Shown here: piece after piece, positions 1 to 6,546 of the stretch | How the letters are laid out: every line of letters starts with the position of its first letter | How positions within the stretch are numbered: position 1 is the stretch's first letter | From: a virus | IMG/VR virus record: IMGVR_UViG_3300017782_000277 | Coordinates: 1 to 21,195 of that record | Length of the DNA: 21,195 nt | Strand: one strand, 5' to 3' | The notes under the pieces: model-generated | Told to the model about the DNA's origin: nothing | The model's input: the letters and a program-made list of their open reading frames with translations, nothing else | Database searches by the model: none | Program-made: the position numbers and the translations under genes

Positions 1-1
1 A

Positions 2-160
2 CAAGCTGTTGACCTTGACACTATGGAAAGTAACATAGCGACTAACAATGCTAAAAACAGCTATCCGACTACAGATGCTACTAAAGTAGGATTCATAAGT
101 ATTACTCAGGCAGTAGATTTAGACGCCATAGAAAGCGATGTAGCAACGAATAACGCCAAA
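2..160 (+). repeat. Diverged in-frame tandem repeat in the fibre gene
   Basis: Two 18-residue copies, bases 2-55 and 107-160, lie 105 bases apart and agree at 14 of 18 residues (consensus QAVDLDxxES.xATNNAK). A shorter related motif (ITTNNNKV) follows. Two TVGTGLD copies, near bases 466-486 and 535-556, form a second repeat family. The window begins inside the first copy, so more copies may lie upstream. Confidence 0.75.
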
Positions 161-826
161 GTAGGTATAACTACCCAACAAGCATCAGATATTACTACAA
201 ATAATAACAAGGTTAGTATGGTGCTTGGTACGACAGCAGGCACAGCGTTAGAGGGTAATACCGCTTTGCTTCAATTAGGTACTACATCTACTACTGCATT
301 AGCAGGCGATACAACAATCCCTGATAATAACAATCAACTTGAAAATGGTGCAAATTATATTACGGCATCATCTACTGACGCGCTTACAAATAAAAGTGGT
401 AGCAATAGTCAATGGACTAACGATGAAGGATATACAACAAACGTAGGTACAGTTACAGAGGTTACAGTTGGCACAGGTTTAGACGTTACAAATGGCACAA
501 CAACACCTAACGTAACATTAGACCTTACTGAAATAACAGTAGGTACAGGGTTAGATACAACAGCAACAGGTATATCTTTAGACCTATCAGAGTTTACAGA
601 CATGAGTGCTGATATGGTTGAAACAGACGAGTTTATTGTGCTTGACAATGGCGCAGAAAGACGTAAGGCAGTAAACGAAATAAAATCAACTCTATTTAGT
701 AACAATGACCTTTACAAAGTTATAGGTGTTGCAACAGATCATTCAAGTAGAGTACTATCAGATAGTGGCACATCAGAAGGTGCTACAAGTATTATGCAAA
801 ATTTTGAAATTTTAATAGCAAACTAA
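2..826 (+). CDS. Tail fibre-like structural protein, 5' partial
   Basis: The reading frame is open to the window edge: codons before the first ATG (position 23) encode QAVDLDT, which matches a repeat unit further in, so the gene starts upstream and the ATG is not its start. The visible 274 residues are rich in Thr, Asn, Ala, Gly and Asp and poor in Cys, with repeated motifs of the type LDxxES.xATNNAK and TVGTGLD. This low-complexity composition is typical of elongated trimeric phage fibre shafts. The C-terminal part (FIVLDNGAERRKAVNEI) is more globular. The stop overlaps the next ATG (TAATG), so the two genes are probably translationally coupled. The role in adhesion or tail-tip structure is inferred from repeats and context. 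No enzymatic motif is visible. Confidence 0.7.
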   Translation, partial: QAVDLDTMESNIATNNAKNSYPTTDATKVGFISITQAVDLDAIESDVATNNAKVGITTQQASDITTNNNKVSMVLGTTAGTALEGNTALLQLGTTSTTALAGDTTIPDNNNQLENGANYITASSTDALTNKSGSNSQWTNDEGYTTNVGTVTEVTVGTGLDVTNGTTTPNVTLDLTEITVGTGLDTTATGISLDLSEFTDMSADMVETDEFIVLDNGAERRKAVNEIKSTLFSNNDLYKVIGVATDHSSRVLSDSGTSEGATSIMQNFEILIAN

Positions 827-2103
827 TGAGTTTATACGATAAGGCAAGCATAGCGATGATACCGAGTGGCTACAAAGCGAGTACACTTTACTCTGTTATT
901 CCAGCAAACGGAAACGGAGACTTTTCACACATTAGAGGTAATACAGATGCTACTAGAGTAAATAAAGACGGACTAATTGAGAACGTAAGTAGCAATATAC
1001 CTAGATTAGACTACCCACTAACAAATGGACTAGCCGGAGATTGTCCGAATTTGCTTGTAGAACCGAGTAGAACGAATATATCGCCTGATTCAGAGAGAAT
1101 GGATTTGTGGAACAGTTTAAGAGTTACAAGAACAATTAATTCAGGTGTTTCGCCTGATGGCGCAAATACTGCTGTAAAGGTAGCTATGACATCTGACACT
1201 GGAGAACATTCAGTTTATGATGGTGTTAGTGTTTCATCAGGCACTACATATACAAATAGTATCTTTATCAAAAGAGGTACAGGTAGTGCTGATTGGCAGT
1301 ACTTTCAATTTAGATATCGTAATGGTGGTTTTGGTACAGGTGGTGGTGTTGTTGTTGATATACATAATGGCACAATAACTTATAATTCAGGTTTAACTGA
1401 TTATGGTATTGAAAACTATGGTAATGGTTGGTACAGGGTTTATATTACTCAAACAGCTACTACTACTTCATCAAGTGCAGGTCCTGTATTAGCTTTTAAT
1501 GAAATTGCTAATGGTTATGATGTAAGCATAGTTGGTAACATAAATGCTGATGTTTTAATATGGGGAAGTCAAATCGAAGCAGGAAGCTATCAAACTTCAT
1601 ATATCAAAACGTCAGGTGGTCAAGTAACTCGCTCTAGCGATGCTTACTATAACTCTGGAACAACAGCAGATTTTAACGACAGCGAAGGAGTTTTATTCGT
1701 AGAGATTGCTGCTCTAGGTACAGACGGAATTACAAAAAGATTATCAGTATCAAGCAGTGGCACTAGCGCAGATTATGTAATACGAATTGAGTTTAGACCA
1801 ACTGAAAACCAGATATATGGTGTAATTTTTGTAAACCCCAGCAACGTAGCGGTGCTAACGCATACAGTATCTGACTGGACACAGATGAACAAAGTAGCTG
1901 TAAAATATAAAACCAACGATTTTGCTTTGTGGATAAATGGAGTTGAAGTTTCAACAGACTCATTTGGTAGCACTGGCACTGGATTGGGTACACTTCGTTT
2001 AGACAGCGGAAGTGGCGGCAACAGTTGGTACGGAAACCTTAAACAATTAATCTATTTCAACGAGGCACTTACAGACACCGAACTACAAACTTTAACAAGT
2101 TAA
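826..2103 (+). CDS. Tail/receptor-binding protein with C-terminal LamG-like lectin fold
   Basis: A 425-residue virion-type protein. Residues about 30-53 carry a motif (GDFSHIRGNTDATRVNKDG) that I know from phage fibre/spike proteins. Residues about 90-260 look like a beta-rich jelly-roll. Residues about 274-425 resemble a concanavalin/LamG-like domain, ending in the typical pattern W.G.L.Q.I.F..ALT..E...L. Such domains usually bind glycans, so a role in host-surface recognition is inferred. It starts at ATG 826, overlapping the upstream stop, and lies between the fibre gene and the lysis cassette. No catalytic residues are recognised. Confidence 0.65.
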   Translation: MSLYDKASIAMIPSGYKASTLYSVIPANGNGDFSHIRGNTDATRVNKDGLIENVSSNIPRLDYPLTNGLAGDCPNLLVEPSRTNISPDSERMDLWNSLRVTRTINSGVSPDGANTAVKVAMTSDTGEHSVYDGVSVSSGTTYTNSIFIKRGTGSADWQYFQFRYRNGGFGTGGGVVVDIHNGTITYNSGLTDYGIENYGNGWYRVYITQTATTTSSSAGPVLAFNEIANGYDVSIVGNINADVLIWGSQIEAGSYQTSYIKTSGGQVTRSSDAYYNSGTTADFNDSEGVLFVEIAALGTDGITKRLSVSSSGTSADYVIRIEFRPTENQIYGVIFVNPSNVAVLTHTVSDWTQMNKVAVKYKTNDFALWINGVEVSTDSFGSTGTGLGTLRLDSGSGGNSWYGNLKQLIYFNEALTDTELQTLTS

Positions 2104-2106
2104 AAA

Positions 2107-2436
2107 ATGGGATATATATTTAAAAAATACGAGTTTGACTCACAAGAACAAGCAGAGGAAAAAATAGCAGCTTTGCCTCACAATACAGATGATGAAGGTA
2201 ACAAGTGGCTTGAAGCAAGACACACTATTGTAAAGCTAGGTTACCTATTAGTTACCGAGCCAGTTTATGACGATAACGGAGAGGTTGAAATAGAGGGTTT
2301 AGCATCTGACAAATACTCTGTTGATGTACTATGGGAAGGACTAGACGAAAGTCCGTATGGCTGGAAAAGTTACGAAGTTAACCCAGAGGGCAACGGTGTA
2401 CACACTTTTGCGGGTTGGTCGTTTAATTCTAAATAG
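2107..2436 (+). CDS. Hypothetical protein, possible tail-associated
   Basis: A 109-residue acidic, soluble-looking protein with no signal peptide or membrane segment. It begins three bases after the preceding stop in the same transcriptional direction. The N-terminal stretch KKYEFDSQEQAEEKIAALP looks helical, and the C-terminal half is rich in Trp, Tyr and Gly (YGWKSYEV, TFAGWSFNSK). I do not recognise the family. Its position between a lectin-like tail protein and the lysis genes fits a small structural or fibre-assembly factor, but nothing in the sequence proves that. Confidence 0.55.
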   Translation: MGYIFKKYEFDSQEQAEEKIAALPHNTDDEGNKWLEARHTIVKLGYLLVTEPVYDDNGEVEIEGLASDKYSVDVLWEGLDESPYGWKSYEVNPEGNGVHTFAGWSFNSK

Positions 2437-2443
2437 ATAAGAA

Positions 2444-2716
2444 ATGTCAGAGTTGTCGAAAGATACTAAATTCAGTATGAGCATAGAAACTATTGTATCT
2501 CTTGCTATCGGTATAAGTACTGTTACAGCATTTTACTTTAGCTTAAAAGCACAGATTGATAGAGCTATGGAATTACCTGAACCTGTTATCTCACGACAAG
2601 AGTACGACCTAAAAGATAACGCCATCCGTTCAGAGATTATGAATAATCGTGAGCTGATAGAAAAGAACTTTGAGAAACTTGAACTGATTGAGCAGCGTGT
2701 ATATGAATTAAGATGA
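2444..2716 (+). CDS. Single-pass membrane protein with coiled-coil, first gene of the lysis cassette
   Basis: A 90-residue protein with a hydrophobic segment at residues about 14-34 (IETIVSLAIGISTVTAFYF), preceded by a short polar N-terminus. A charged, heptad-like helix follows at residues about 55-90 (EKNFEKLELIEQRVYELR). This N-terminal anchor plus external coiled-coil topology matches inner-membrane spanin subunits, and also many small lysis-associated phage proteins of unknown role. The stop overlaps the start of the secreted thioredoxin-like gene by four bases (ATGA). A spanin-like role is a guess from topology and neighbours. No partner lipoprotein with a lipobox cysteine is visible. 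Confidence 0.6.
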   Translation: MSELSKDTKFSMSIETIVSLAIGISTVTAFYFSLKAQIDRAMELPEPVISRQEYDLKDNAIRSEIMNNRELIEKNFEKLELIEQRVYELR

Positions 2717-3033
2717 GAGCTTTAATAGTCTTAGCGTTTTTACTTTTTACCCCTACATCTTTAGGTAAGGTAGAAAAAAAAGATATTACAGTATTACAAG
2801 TTAATACACAATGGAATAAACATCATAATTTAGACCTTAATGGACTTATAGGTTGTGATGTACAATTTGCTTGGTTAGAAGAGCAAAGCGATAATTTTAA
2901 GAAGCAAGTACAAACAGTACCTGTTATAGTTGTTTATTATAAAAACAAACCTGTACGTCAATGGTCTGCTGATTTAAGTTTTAAGTTAGACATAGATATA
3001 AATGAAATACAAAGCGTAGTAGATAGATTATGA
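2713..3033 (+). CDS. Secreted thioredoxin-fold-like protein lacking the CxxC motif
   Basis: A 106-residue protein. Residues 1-18 form a signal peptide (MRALIVLAFLLFTPTSLG). The remainder follows the thioredoxin layout: a beta strand (ITVLQVNT), the position where WCxxC would stand (here WNKHHN, residues 34-39), then a strand/helix region and a cis-proline segment TVPVIVVYYKNKPVRQW (residues 68-84). Both redox cysteines are absent and the only Cys in the mature part is C48. It is therefore probably not an oxidoreductase, and may be a binding or scaffold protein of the envelope. It overlaps its neighbours by four bases on both sides, inside the lysis cassette. The fold call is by eye from motif order. 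Confidence 0.55.
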   Translation: MRALIVLAFLLFTPTSLGKVEKKDITVLQVNTQWNKHHNLDLNGLIGCDVQFAWLEEQSDNFKKQVQTVPVIVVYYKNKPVRQWSADLSFKLDIDINEIQSVVDRL

Positions 3034-3383
3034 AATACTTTAACTATTATGAGTTTGACTCACCAGATGTTCAAGGTTCTGGTCAGTTAATGGATAAACA
3101 AATTTTAGAAATGCTTGATCTTGTAAGAGAAAAGTTTGACAAACCAATACATATAAACTCTGGTTATAGAACATCAGCACATAACACTAAAGTAGGCGGT
3201 AAACAAAACTCAAGTCACTTAAAAGGACTGGCTGTAGATATTGCTTGTAATAACTCTAGAGATAGACATGAGCTTTTATGGTGTTTACAAGATGTAGGCA
3301 TTAATAGAATTGGTATTGCAAAAACATTTATACATGTTGACATAGATAAAGACAAGGATAAAAACGTTATTTGGACATACTAA
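3030..3383 (+). CDS. Endolysin, peptidase M15 (D-Ala-D-Ala carboxypeptidase-like)
   Basis: A 117-residue single-domain peptidase, the length usual for phage M15A enzymes. The family signatures are clear: INSGYRTSAHNTKVGG (residues 42-57), SSHLKGLAVDI (61-71) and FIHVDID (100-106). The predicted zinc ligands are H63, D70 and H102. Members cut peptide cross-links in peptidoglycan to release progeny. There is no signal peptide, so export would need the holin encoded immediately downstream, whose ATG overlaps this stop (TAATG). It is preceded by two envelope proteins, completing a four-gene lysis cassette. Confidence 0.9.
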   Translation: MKYFNYYEFDSPDVQGSGQLMDKQILEMLDLVREKFDKPIHINSGYRTSAHNTKVGGKQNSSHLKGLAVDIACNNSRDRHELLWCLQDVGINRIGIAKTFIHVDIDKDKDKNVIWTY

Positions 3384-3772
3384 TGAAAAAGCTACTACAA
3401 TTAATCTCGGGCACTCTAGTGAAAGATATTGGTAAAGTAATAGATAATCTTACCACAACCGACGAAGAGCGCTTAGAAGCAAAGAGAGGCATACAGGAAC
3501 TATTAGAAAAAGCTGATAAAGATGCACAAGAACAAGTCACAGAGAGATGGAAGTACGATATGCAAAGTGATAGCTTTCTTTCGAAAAACATTAGGCCAAT
3601 TATTATGGTATTTCTTACAGGAATGTTTACAGTTCTTGCTTTTACCGATGGTAACATTGGAGGATTTGAAATACAGAAAGAGTACATACCAATCTTTCAA
3701 ACATTATTGGTCACAGTATATGGAGCATACTTTGTTGGCAGAACTTGGGAGAAAGGTAAAAAAAGTAGTTAA
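3383..3772 (+). CDS. Holin, 3TM GTA-holin-like family
   Basis: I choose ATG 3383 (129 residues), which overlaps the endolysin stop, rather than an in-frame TTG four codons upstream. The N-terminus is amphipathic and helical (LQLISGTLVKDIGKVIDNL), followed by a charged helix. Then comes the conserved-looking junction SFLSKNIRPIIMVFL and two hydrophobic segments (residues about 70-89 and 104-122), ending in a basic tail. This arrangement resembles the 3TM holin family (GTA_holin_3TM type). The product would permeabilise the inner membrane and release the endolysin. The gene ends the lysis cassette and is followed by the largest gene-free gap in the window. Confidence 0.75.
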   Translation: MKKLLQLISGTLVKDIGKVIDNLTTTDEERLEAKRGIQELLEKADKDAQEQVTERWKYDMQSDSFLSKNIRPIIMVFLTGMFTVLAFTDGNIGGFEIQKEYIPIFQTLLVTVYGAYFVGRTWEKGKKSS

Positions 3773-3784
3773 TAACTTTCTGTC

Positions 3785-3812
3785 TTGACAAAATCTTTTT
3801 TATATAATTTTA
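3785..3812 (+). promoter_or_regulatory. Candidate Bacteroidota-type promoter
   Basis: TTG at 3785-3787 is separated by 17 bases from TAATTTTA at 3805-3812. This fits the -33 TTG and -7 TAnnTTTG consensus of Bacteroidota with one mismatch. It is the only site in the window with both elements at the standard spacing. It lies just after the lysis genes and points into the non-coding gap. Confidence 0.5.
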
Positions 3813-3817
3813 CAAAC

Positions 3818-3900
3818 ATACTTCAGCAACCTAATAAAGTTGGACGGCTGTTGGAACAGGTAACTAAATTTTTCTTTTTTACCTGGCTTTTTTCTTTTTT
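3818..3900 (+). ncRNA. Candidate small RNA or leader in the main intergenic gap
   Basis: Downstream of a promoter-like site is a locally GC-richer stretch, 3824-3860, inside very AT-rich flanks. It can pair internally: CAGC with GCTG and AAC with GTT, around an AATAAA loop. A 7-bp hairpin (3857-3863 with 3879-3885) and T runs follow at once. No ORF covers it. The arrangement promoter, folded segment, terminator suggests a transcript of roughly 70-80 bases. I recognise no known RNA family. Confidence 0.3.
3857..3900 (+). terminator. Hairpin plus T tract after the lysis genes
   Basis: CAGGTAA (3857-3863) pairs perfectly with TTACCTG (3879-3885) over a 15-base loop, followed by CTTTTTTC and more T runs. 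It would end transcription from the lysis cassette and/or the candidate small RNA. The long loop makes it weaker than the other terminators here. Confidence 0.5.
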
Positions 3901-3929
3901 CTTTTTACTCTTTTTCTTTTTTCTTTTTA
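3869..3929 (+). repeat. Polypyrimidine tract with TTTTTTC-type iterations
   Basis: About 60 bases, almost all T and C apart from a short ACCTGG and an AC interruption, with imperfect 7-base TTTTTTC repeats. It overlaps the hairpin and lies directly before the early gene block. It could be a multi-site terminator, an easily melted origin-associated tract, or simple repeat expansion. The sequence does not decide among these. Confidence 0.6.
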
Positions 3930-3941
3930 ATTCTAATTTAT

Positions 3942-3949
3942 TATATTTA
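3942..3949 (+). promoter_or_regulatory. TATATTTA -7-like box before the early block
   Basis: TATATTTA matches TAnnTTTG at seven of eight positions and lies 7 bases before ATG 3957. There is no TTG at the -33 distance because the upstream sequence is the pyrimidine tract. Similar boxes precede the starts at 4672, 8116, 11333 and 15827. Confidence 0.35.
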
Positions 3950-3956
3950 TAAAATA

Positions 3957-4181
3957 ATGGTTACATATATGATTGATAAAATTTTAAACTATAAAACAGT
4001 ATCTATTAAAGACAAAATAGATAGATTATTAGAATTAGATGCTAATATGTATACAGAATTAGGATCTGACTCTACAAAGATAGAAAGACTAGAAGCTAAA
4101 AAAAAATCTAAAGTTATATATAGAGCAATTAAAACTTTAAATAAAGATCTGGGTGAGATGCTTTTAAAAAACCCATGCTAA
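3957..4181 (+). CDS. Hypothetical helical early protein
   Basis: A 74-residue, highly charged, helix-rich protein (ELGSDSTKIERLEAKKKSK). It is the first gene of the early block, preceded by a -7-like box. A second in-frame ATG (3969) could equally be the start. The stop directly abuts the GTG of ninG. I do not recognise a family with confidence. Its size and position are typical of small phage early proteins. No DNA-binding motif, membrane segment or metal site is visible. Confidence 0.55.
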   Translation: MVTYMIDKILNYKTVSIKDKIDRLLELDANMYTELGSDSTKIERLEAKKKSKVIYRAIKTLNKDLGEMLLKNPC

Positions 4182-4577
4182 GTGAGAAAACAATCTAGAA
4201 AAAATATAGTAAAAAAACTAGATAATGCCTTTAGTGAATTCATACGACTACGATACGCTGATGCACATGGGACTACCGAATGTTTTACATGTGGAAAAAA
4301 AGATCATTGGAAAAAATTGCAGTGCGGACATTTCCAATCAAGAAAACATTATGCAACAAGATGGGACGAAGTGAATTGTCAAGTGCAATGCTCGGCTTGT
4401 AATGTGTTTAGATATGGTGAACAATATATATTTGGAATAAATTTAGATAAAGACTTTGGAGATGGTACAGCTGACTCTTTACATGATGCATCAAGACAAG
4501 TTGTTAAATTTTCAAACGACGATTTATTAGAAAAGCTTGAGTATTATAAACAACAAATCAAAAATTTTTCTCTGTAA
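4182..4577 (+). CDS. ninG: NinG-like recombination protein (zinc, HNH-related)
   Basis: A 131-residue protein starting at GTG right after the preceding stop. The core matches NinG (Rap): CFTCGKK (C34, C37), LQCGHFQSRKHYATRWDE (C48, H50, H56) and NCQVQCSACN (C66, C70, C73). These cysteines and histidines would bind zinc around a nuclease-like centre. In lambda, NinG aids Red-dependent recombination and acts on branched DNA. Here it sits just upstream of an ERF annealing protein and an SSB-like protein, consistent with a recombination/replication operon. The C-terminal helix ends in YYKQQIKNFSL. A strong terminator follows. Confidence 0.88.
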   Translation: MRKQSRKNIVKKLDNAFSEFIRLRYADAHGTTECFTCGKKDHWKKLQCGHFQSRKHYATRWDEVNCQVQCSACNVFRYGEQYIFGINLDKDFGDGTADSLHDASRQVVKFSNDDLLEKLEYYKQQIKNFSL

Positions 4578-4594
4578 TTTCTGTTTGTGATTGG

Positions 4595-4632
4595 AAAAGC
4601 CGGTGGTATTAATTTACTGCCGGTTTTTTTTT
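4595..4632 (+). terminator. Intrinsic terminator after ninG
   Basis: CCGGTGGTA (4600-4608) pairs with TACTGCCGG (4615-4623) over a 6-base loop, with two G-T wobbles. The stem is extended by A/T pairing and followed by nine Ts (4624-4632). The A run before the stem means it could also work on the opposite strand. Confidence 0.85.
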
Positions 4633-4647
4633 ATTAAAAAGTTTTTA

Positions 4648-4655
4648 TATATTTA
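4648..4655 (+). promoter_or_regulatory. TATATTTA -7-like box
   Basis: TATATTTA lies 16 bases before ATG 4672 and directly after the ninG terminator, where a new promoter is expected. No TTG stands at the -33 position. The 16-base spacing is the same as at the boxes before 8116 and 11333. Confidence 0.45.
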
Positions 4656-4671
4656 CATAAATTAATTTTAT

Positions 4672-4815
4672 ATGACACATACAGATGATTTATTACGACT
4701 TAAAAATGCTAGGATAAAAGCATTAGAAAGTGAAGTTGAAAGACTTGAAAAAAAAGTAGAATTTTATGGAGCACAATTAGAAGTTATAGAAAATGGAAAA
4801 GAATATATACAATAA
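4672..4815 (+). CDS. Small coiled-coil protein (47 aa)
   Basis: ATG 4672 opens a 47-codon frame beginning MTHTDDLLRLKN and continuing through a heptad-like segment (KALESEVERLEKKVEFYG) to TAA at 4815. It lies between a terminator/promoter pair and the ERF gene and overlaps the ERF start by 23 bases. Its position as first gene of a transcript and its coherent amphipathic helix support real coding. It may be a coiled-coil partner or oligomerisation factor, and its function is unknown. Confidence 0.55.
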   Translation: MTHTDDLLRLKNARIKALESEVERLEKKVEFYGAQLEVIENGKEYIQ

Positions 4816-5305
4816 GCTTTTAAAAGTGCAAAAAGAGATTGGAACTATTAGTAAAGAAGTAACCAATCCGTTTTACAATTCTAAGTATTTTGATATTAAC
4901 TCACTATTAAAGCAGTTAACACCATTATTGCAAAAGCAAAACTTAGTATTGTTACAACCTATCCAAGATGGTCAAGTTAAAAGTGTAATTATAGACACAG
5001 ATGGTGGTAGCGTAGAGTCTTCTATGTTTTTACCAGAAATATCTGATCCACAAAAACTTGGTAGTGCTATTACTTATTACAGACGTTATACGTTACAATC
5101 TTTATTAGCTTTACAAGCAGAAGACGATGATGCTAATGCTACTGTAAATGAAGTAAAAGACAATAAAAAATGGTTGAATTTAAATACACCTGAATTCAGT
5201 AAAGCAACTGAGTTTATTAAAAACGGTGGTAAAATTCAATCTATTCAAAGTAAATATAAATTAAGTAAATCAGTTAAAGAAGAGTTATTAAAATGGCAGG
5301 ACTAG
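4793..5305 (+). CDS. ERF-family single-strand DNA annealing protein
   Basis: A 170-residue protein with clear ERF family hallmarks: TNPFYNSKYFDINSLL (residues 24-39), LVLLQPI, VESSMFLPE, and the signature DPQKLGSAITYYRRYTL (85-101), followed by LLALQAEDDDAN (104-115). ERF proteins coat single-stranded DNA and anneal complementary strands in phage recombination and genome circularisation. The partner exonuclease is probably the RecE-like nuclease at 12266-13291. The C-terminal 50 residues are basic and helical, outside the core. The gene overlaps the SSB-like gene by 13 bases. Confidence 0.92.
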   Translation: MEKNIYNKLLKVQKEIGTISKEVTNPFYNSKYFDINSLLKQLTPLLQKQNLVLLQPIQDGQVKSVIIDTDGGSVESSMFLPEISDPQKLGSAITYYRRYTLQSLLALQAEDDDANATVNEVKDNKKWLNLNTPEFSKATEFIKNGGKIQSIQSKYKLSKSVKEELLKWQD

Positions 5306-5598
5306 TAAATGTAAGTTTAGATCTAAGTAAAATAGACAAAACAAAAGTTAAAGACGGTAAATATCTAAATGCTATTGTAGCAATTGGAGATGACACAAAT
5401 CAATATGGTCAAAATGCAAGTATGTATATTTCTCAATCAAAAGAAGAAAGAGAAGCTAAAGATGCAAGAACATACATTGGAAATGGCAAAGTTGTTTGGA
5501 ACGATGGAAACATTGTAAATGCTGAAAAAGTAGAGCAAGTAACAAACACAGAGCAAAATCCACAAAGAAACGACATAGACGATTTGTTAGACTTTTAA
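5293..5598 (+). CDS. Putative single-stranded DNA-binding protein
   Basis: A 101-residue protein with a beta-rich N-terminal half (VNVSLDLSKIDKTKV, KYLNAIVAIGDD), then a flexible Asn/Gln/Glu-rich linker and an acidic tip ending DIDDLLDF. A compact domain plus an acidic, Phe-terminated tail is the arrangement of bacterial SSB, whose DDDIPF tip recruits partners. The position between ERF and the helicase supports an SSB role. I cannot confirm an OB fold by eye, so the call rests on tail, length and neighbours. A strong terminator follows at once. Confidence 0.55.
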   Translation: MAGLVNVSLDLSKIDKTKVKDGKYLNAIVAIGDDTNQYGQNASMYISQSKEEREAKDARTYIGNGKVVWNDGNIVNAEKVEQVTNTEQNPQRNDIDDLLDF

Positions 5599-5603
5599 TC
5601 TAC

Positions 5604-5628
5604 GGGGAGTTAACGCTCCCCTTTTTTT
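5604..5628 (+). terminator. Strong intrinsic terminator abutting the helicase start
   Basis: GGGGAG (5604-5609) pairs perfectly with CTCCCC (5616-5621) over TTAACG, followed by seven Ts. The ATG of the helicase gene begins at 5629, so no promoter or leader fits between. It may act as an attenuator that reduces helicase expression relative to the SSB-like gene. Confidence 0.88.
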
Positions 5629-6546
5629 ATGTTAGCCGAAATAAACAAACTACAAGAGAATATACTTGACATAAAATACGGTCGAGTAAAAGAAGGACTT
5701 AAAATTGATGTTACAGAAATAGATGAGCATTTAAGATTTAAGCAAGGCAACTTTAATATAATTATTGGCCACGCTAATGTAGGTAAAACAACTGTGATAA
5801 TTTATATGATGTTGCTTTATACTATTAAACATAAAATCAAATGGCTAGTTTTTTCTGCTGAGAATACTCCACAAAGCATAGCGAGAAAAATAGTAGAGTT
5901 CAAATCAGGTAAACCAATTACAAAAATGTTAGATGAAGAAATACAAAATACGCTTGAATGGGTAAATGAGTATTTTAAAATCATTGACGTATCAGATGCT
6001 TATACTTATAAAAAATTATTAGACGAAGCTAAGTTAGTTAAAAAAGATTTTGATTATCACGGATTGCTTATTGATCCTTATAATTCTTTAAACAAAGATA
6101 GAAACTTACTACGCGGTATAAACTCACACGAGTATGATTATGAAGTAGCAAGTGAATTTAGATTGTTTTGTAAAAATAATAAAGTATCTATTTGGTTAAA
6201 CACTCACGCTGTAACGGAAGCACTTAGAAAAGTACACACTAAAGAACATGAATACGCAGGTTTGCCATTACCACCGAGTATGGCAGATGTAGAAGGTGGC
6301 GGTAAATGGGGTAACAGAGCCGATGATGTATTTACTATTCATCGATATACTCAGCATCCTACAGAATGGATGTACTCTGATATTCATGTAAGAAAAATAA
6401 AAGAAGTAGAAACTGGTGGAAGGCCAACTCCAATAGAAGAACCAATAAGATTAAGAATGGTTAGAAATAATGTTGGATTTGAATTCCTTGGTGTTGATAT
6501 ACTTCATTCTAATAATACTAATGTAAACGAACTTTTAGACTTCTAA
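5629..6546 (+). CDS. RecA-fold ATPase, DnaB-like replicative helicase
   Basis: A 305-residue protein. Walker A is GHANVGKT (residues 47-54). The segment KWLVFSAENTPQSIARKI matches the strand/helix after Walker A in DnaB. Walker B is LLIDP (146-150). Further motifs are IWLNTHAV (188-195) and GGGKWGNRADDVFTIHR (223-239), followed by a basic segment. It lacks the DnaB N-terminal domain and any primase domain, so it is a standalone motor module. It would unwind or load onto the replication fork. The C-terminus ends NVNELLDF, echoing the SSB-like protein's tail. The start sits directly on a terminator T run, and no later in-frame ATG precedes Walker A. Confidence 0.85.
   Translation: MLAEINKLQENILDIKYGRVKEGLKIDVTEIDEHLRFKQGNFNIIIGHANVGKTTVIIYMMLLYTIKHKIKWLVFSAENTPQSIARKIVEFKSGKPITKMLDEEIQNTLEWVNEYFKIIDVSDAYTYKKLLDEAKLVKKDFDYHGLLIDPYNSLNKDRNLLRGINSHEYDYEVASEFRLFCKNNKVSIWLNTHAVTEALRKVHTKEHEYAGLPLPPSMADVEGGGKWGNRADDVFTIHRYTQHPTEWMYSDIHVRKIKEVETGGRPTPIEEPIRLRMVRNNVGFEFLGVDILHSNNTNVNELLDF

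Noticed and set aside
409-705. 98-codon minus-strand frame inside the fibre gene
   Set aside because: It is a shadow of the repeat-rich + strand gene, with low-complexity Val/Ser/Pro content and no promoter or neighbours on that strand.
2131-3063. 13-base identity GAGTTTGACTCAC at 2131 and 3051, both encoding YEFDS near protein N-termini
   Set aside because: The match is short, the flanks differ and the proteins are otherwise unrelated, so chance is the simpler explanation.
3503-3788. Alternative frames over the holin gene on both strands
   Set aside because: The GTA-holin-like frame is coherent and coupled to the endolysin; the other frames lack motifs and start inside it.
3820-3890. tRNA gene in the main intergenic gap
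   Set aside because: No cloverleaf, no acceptor-stem pairing of the right length and no T-loop consensus.
3869-3929. CRISPR array or VNTR in the pyrimidine tract
   Set aside because: No regular repeat-spacer structure and no unique spacers; only simple T/C iteration.
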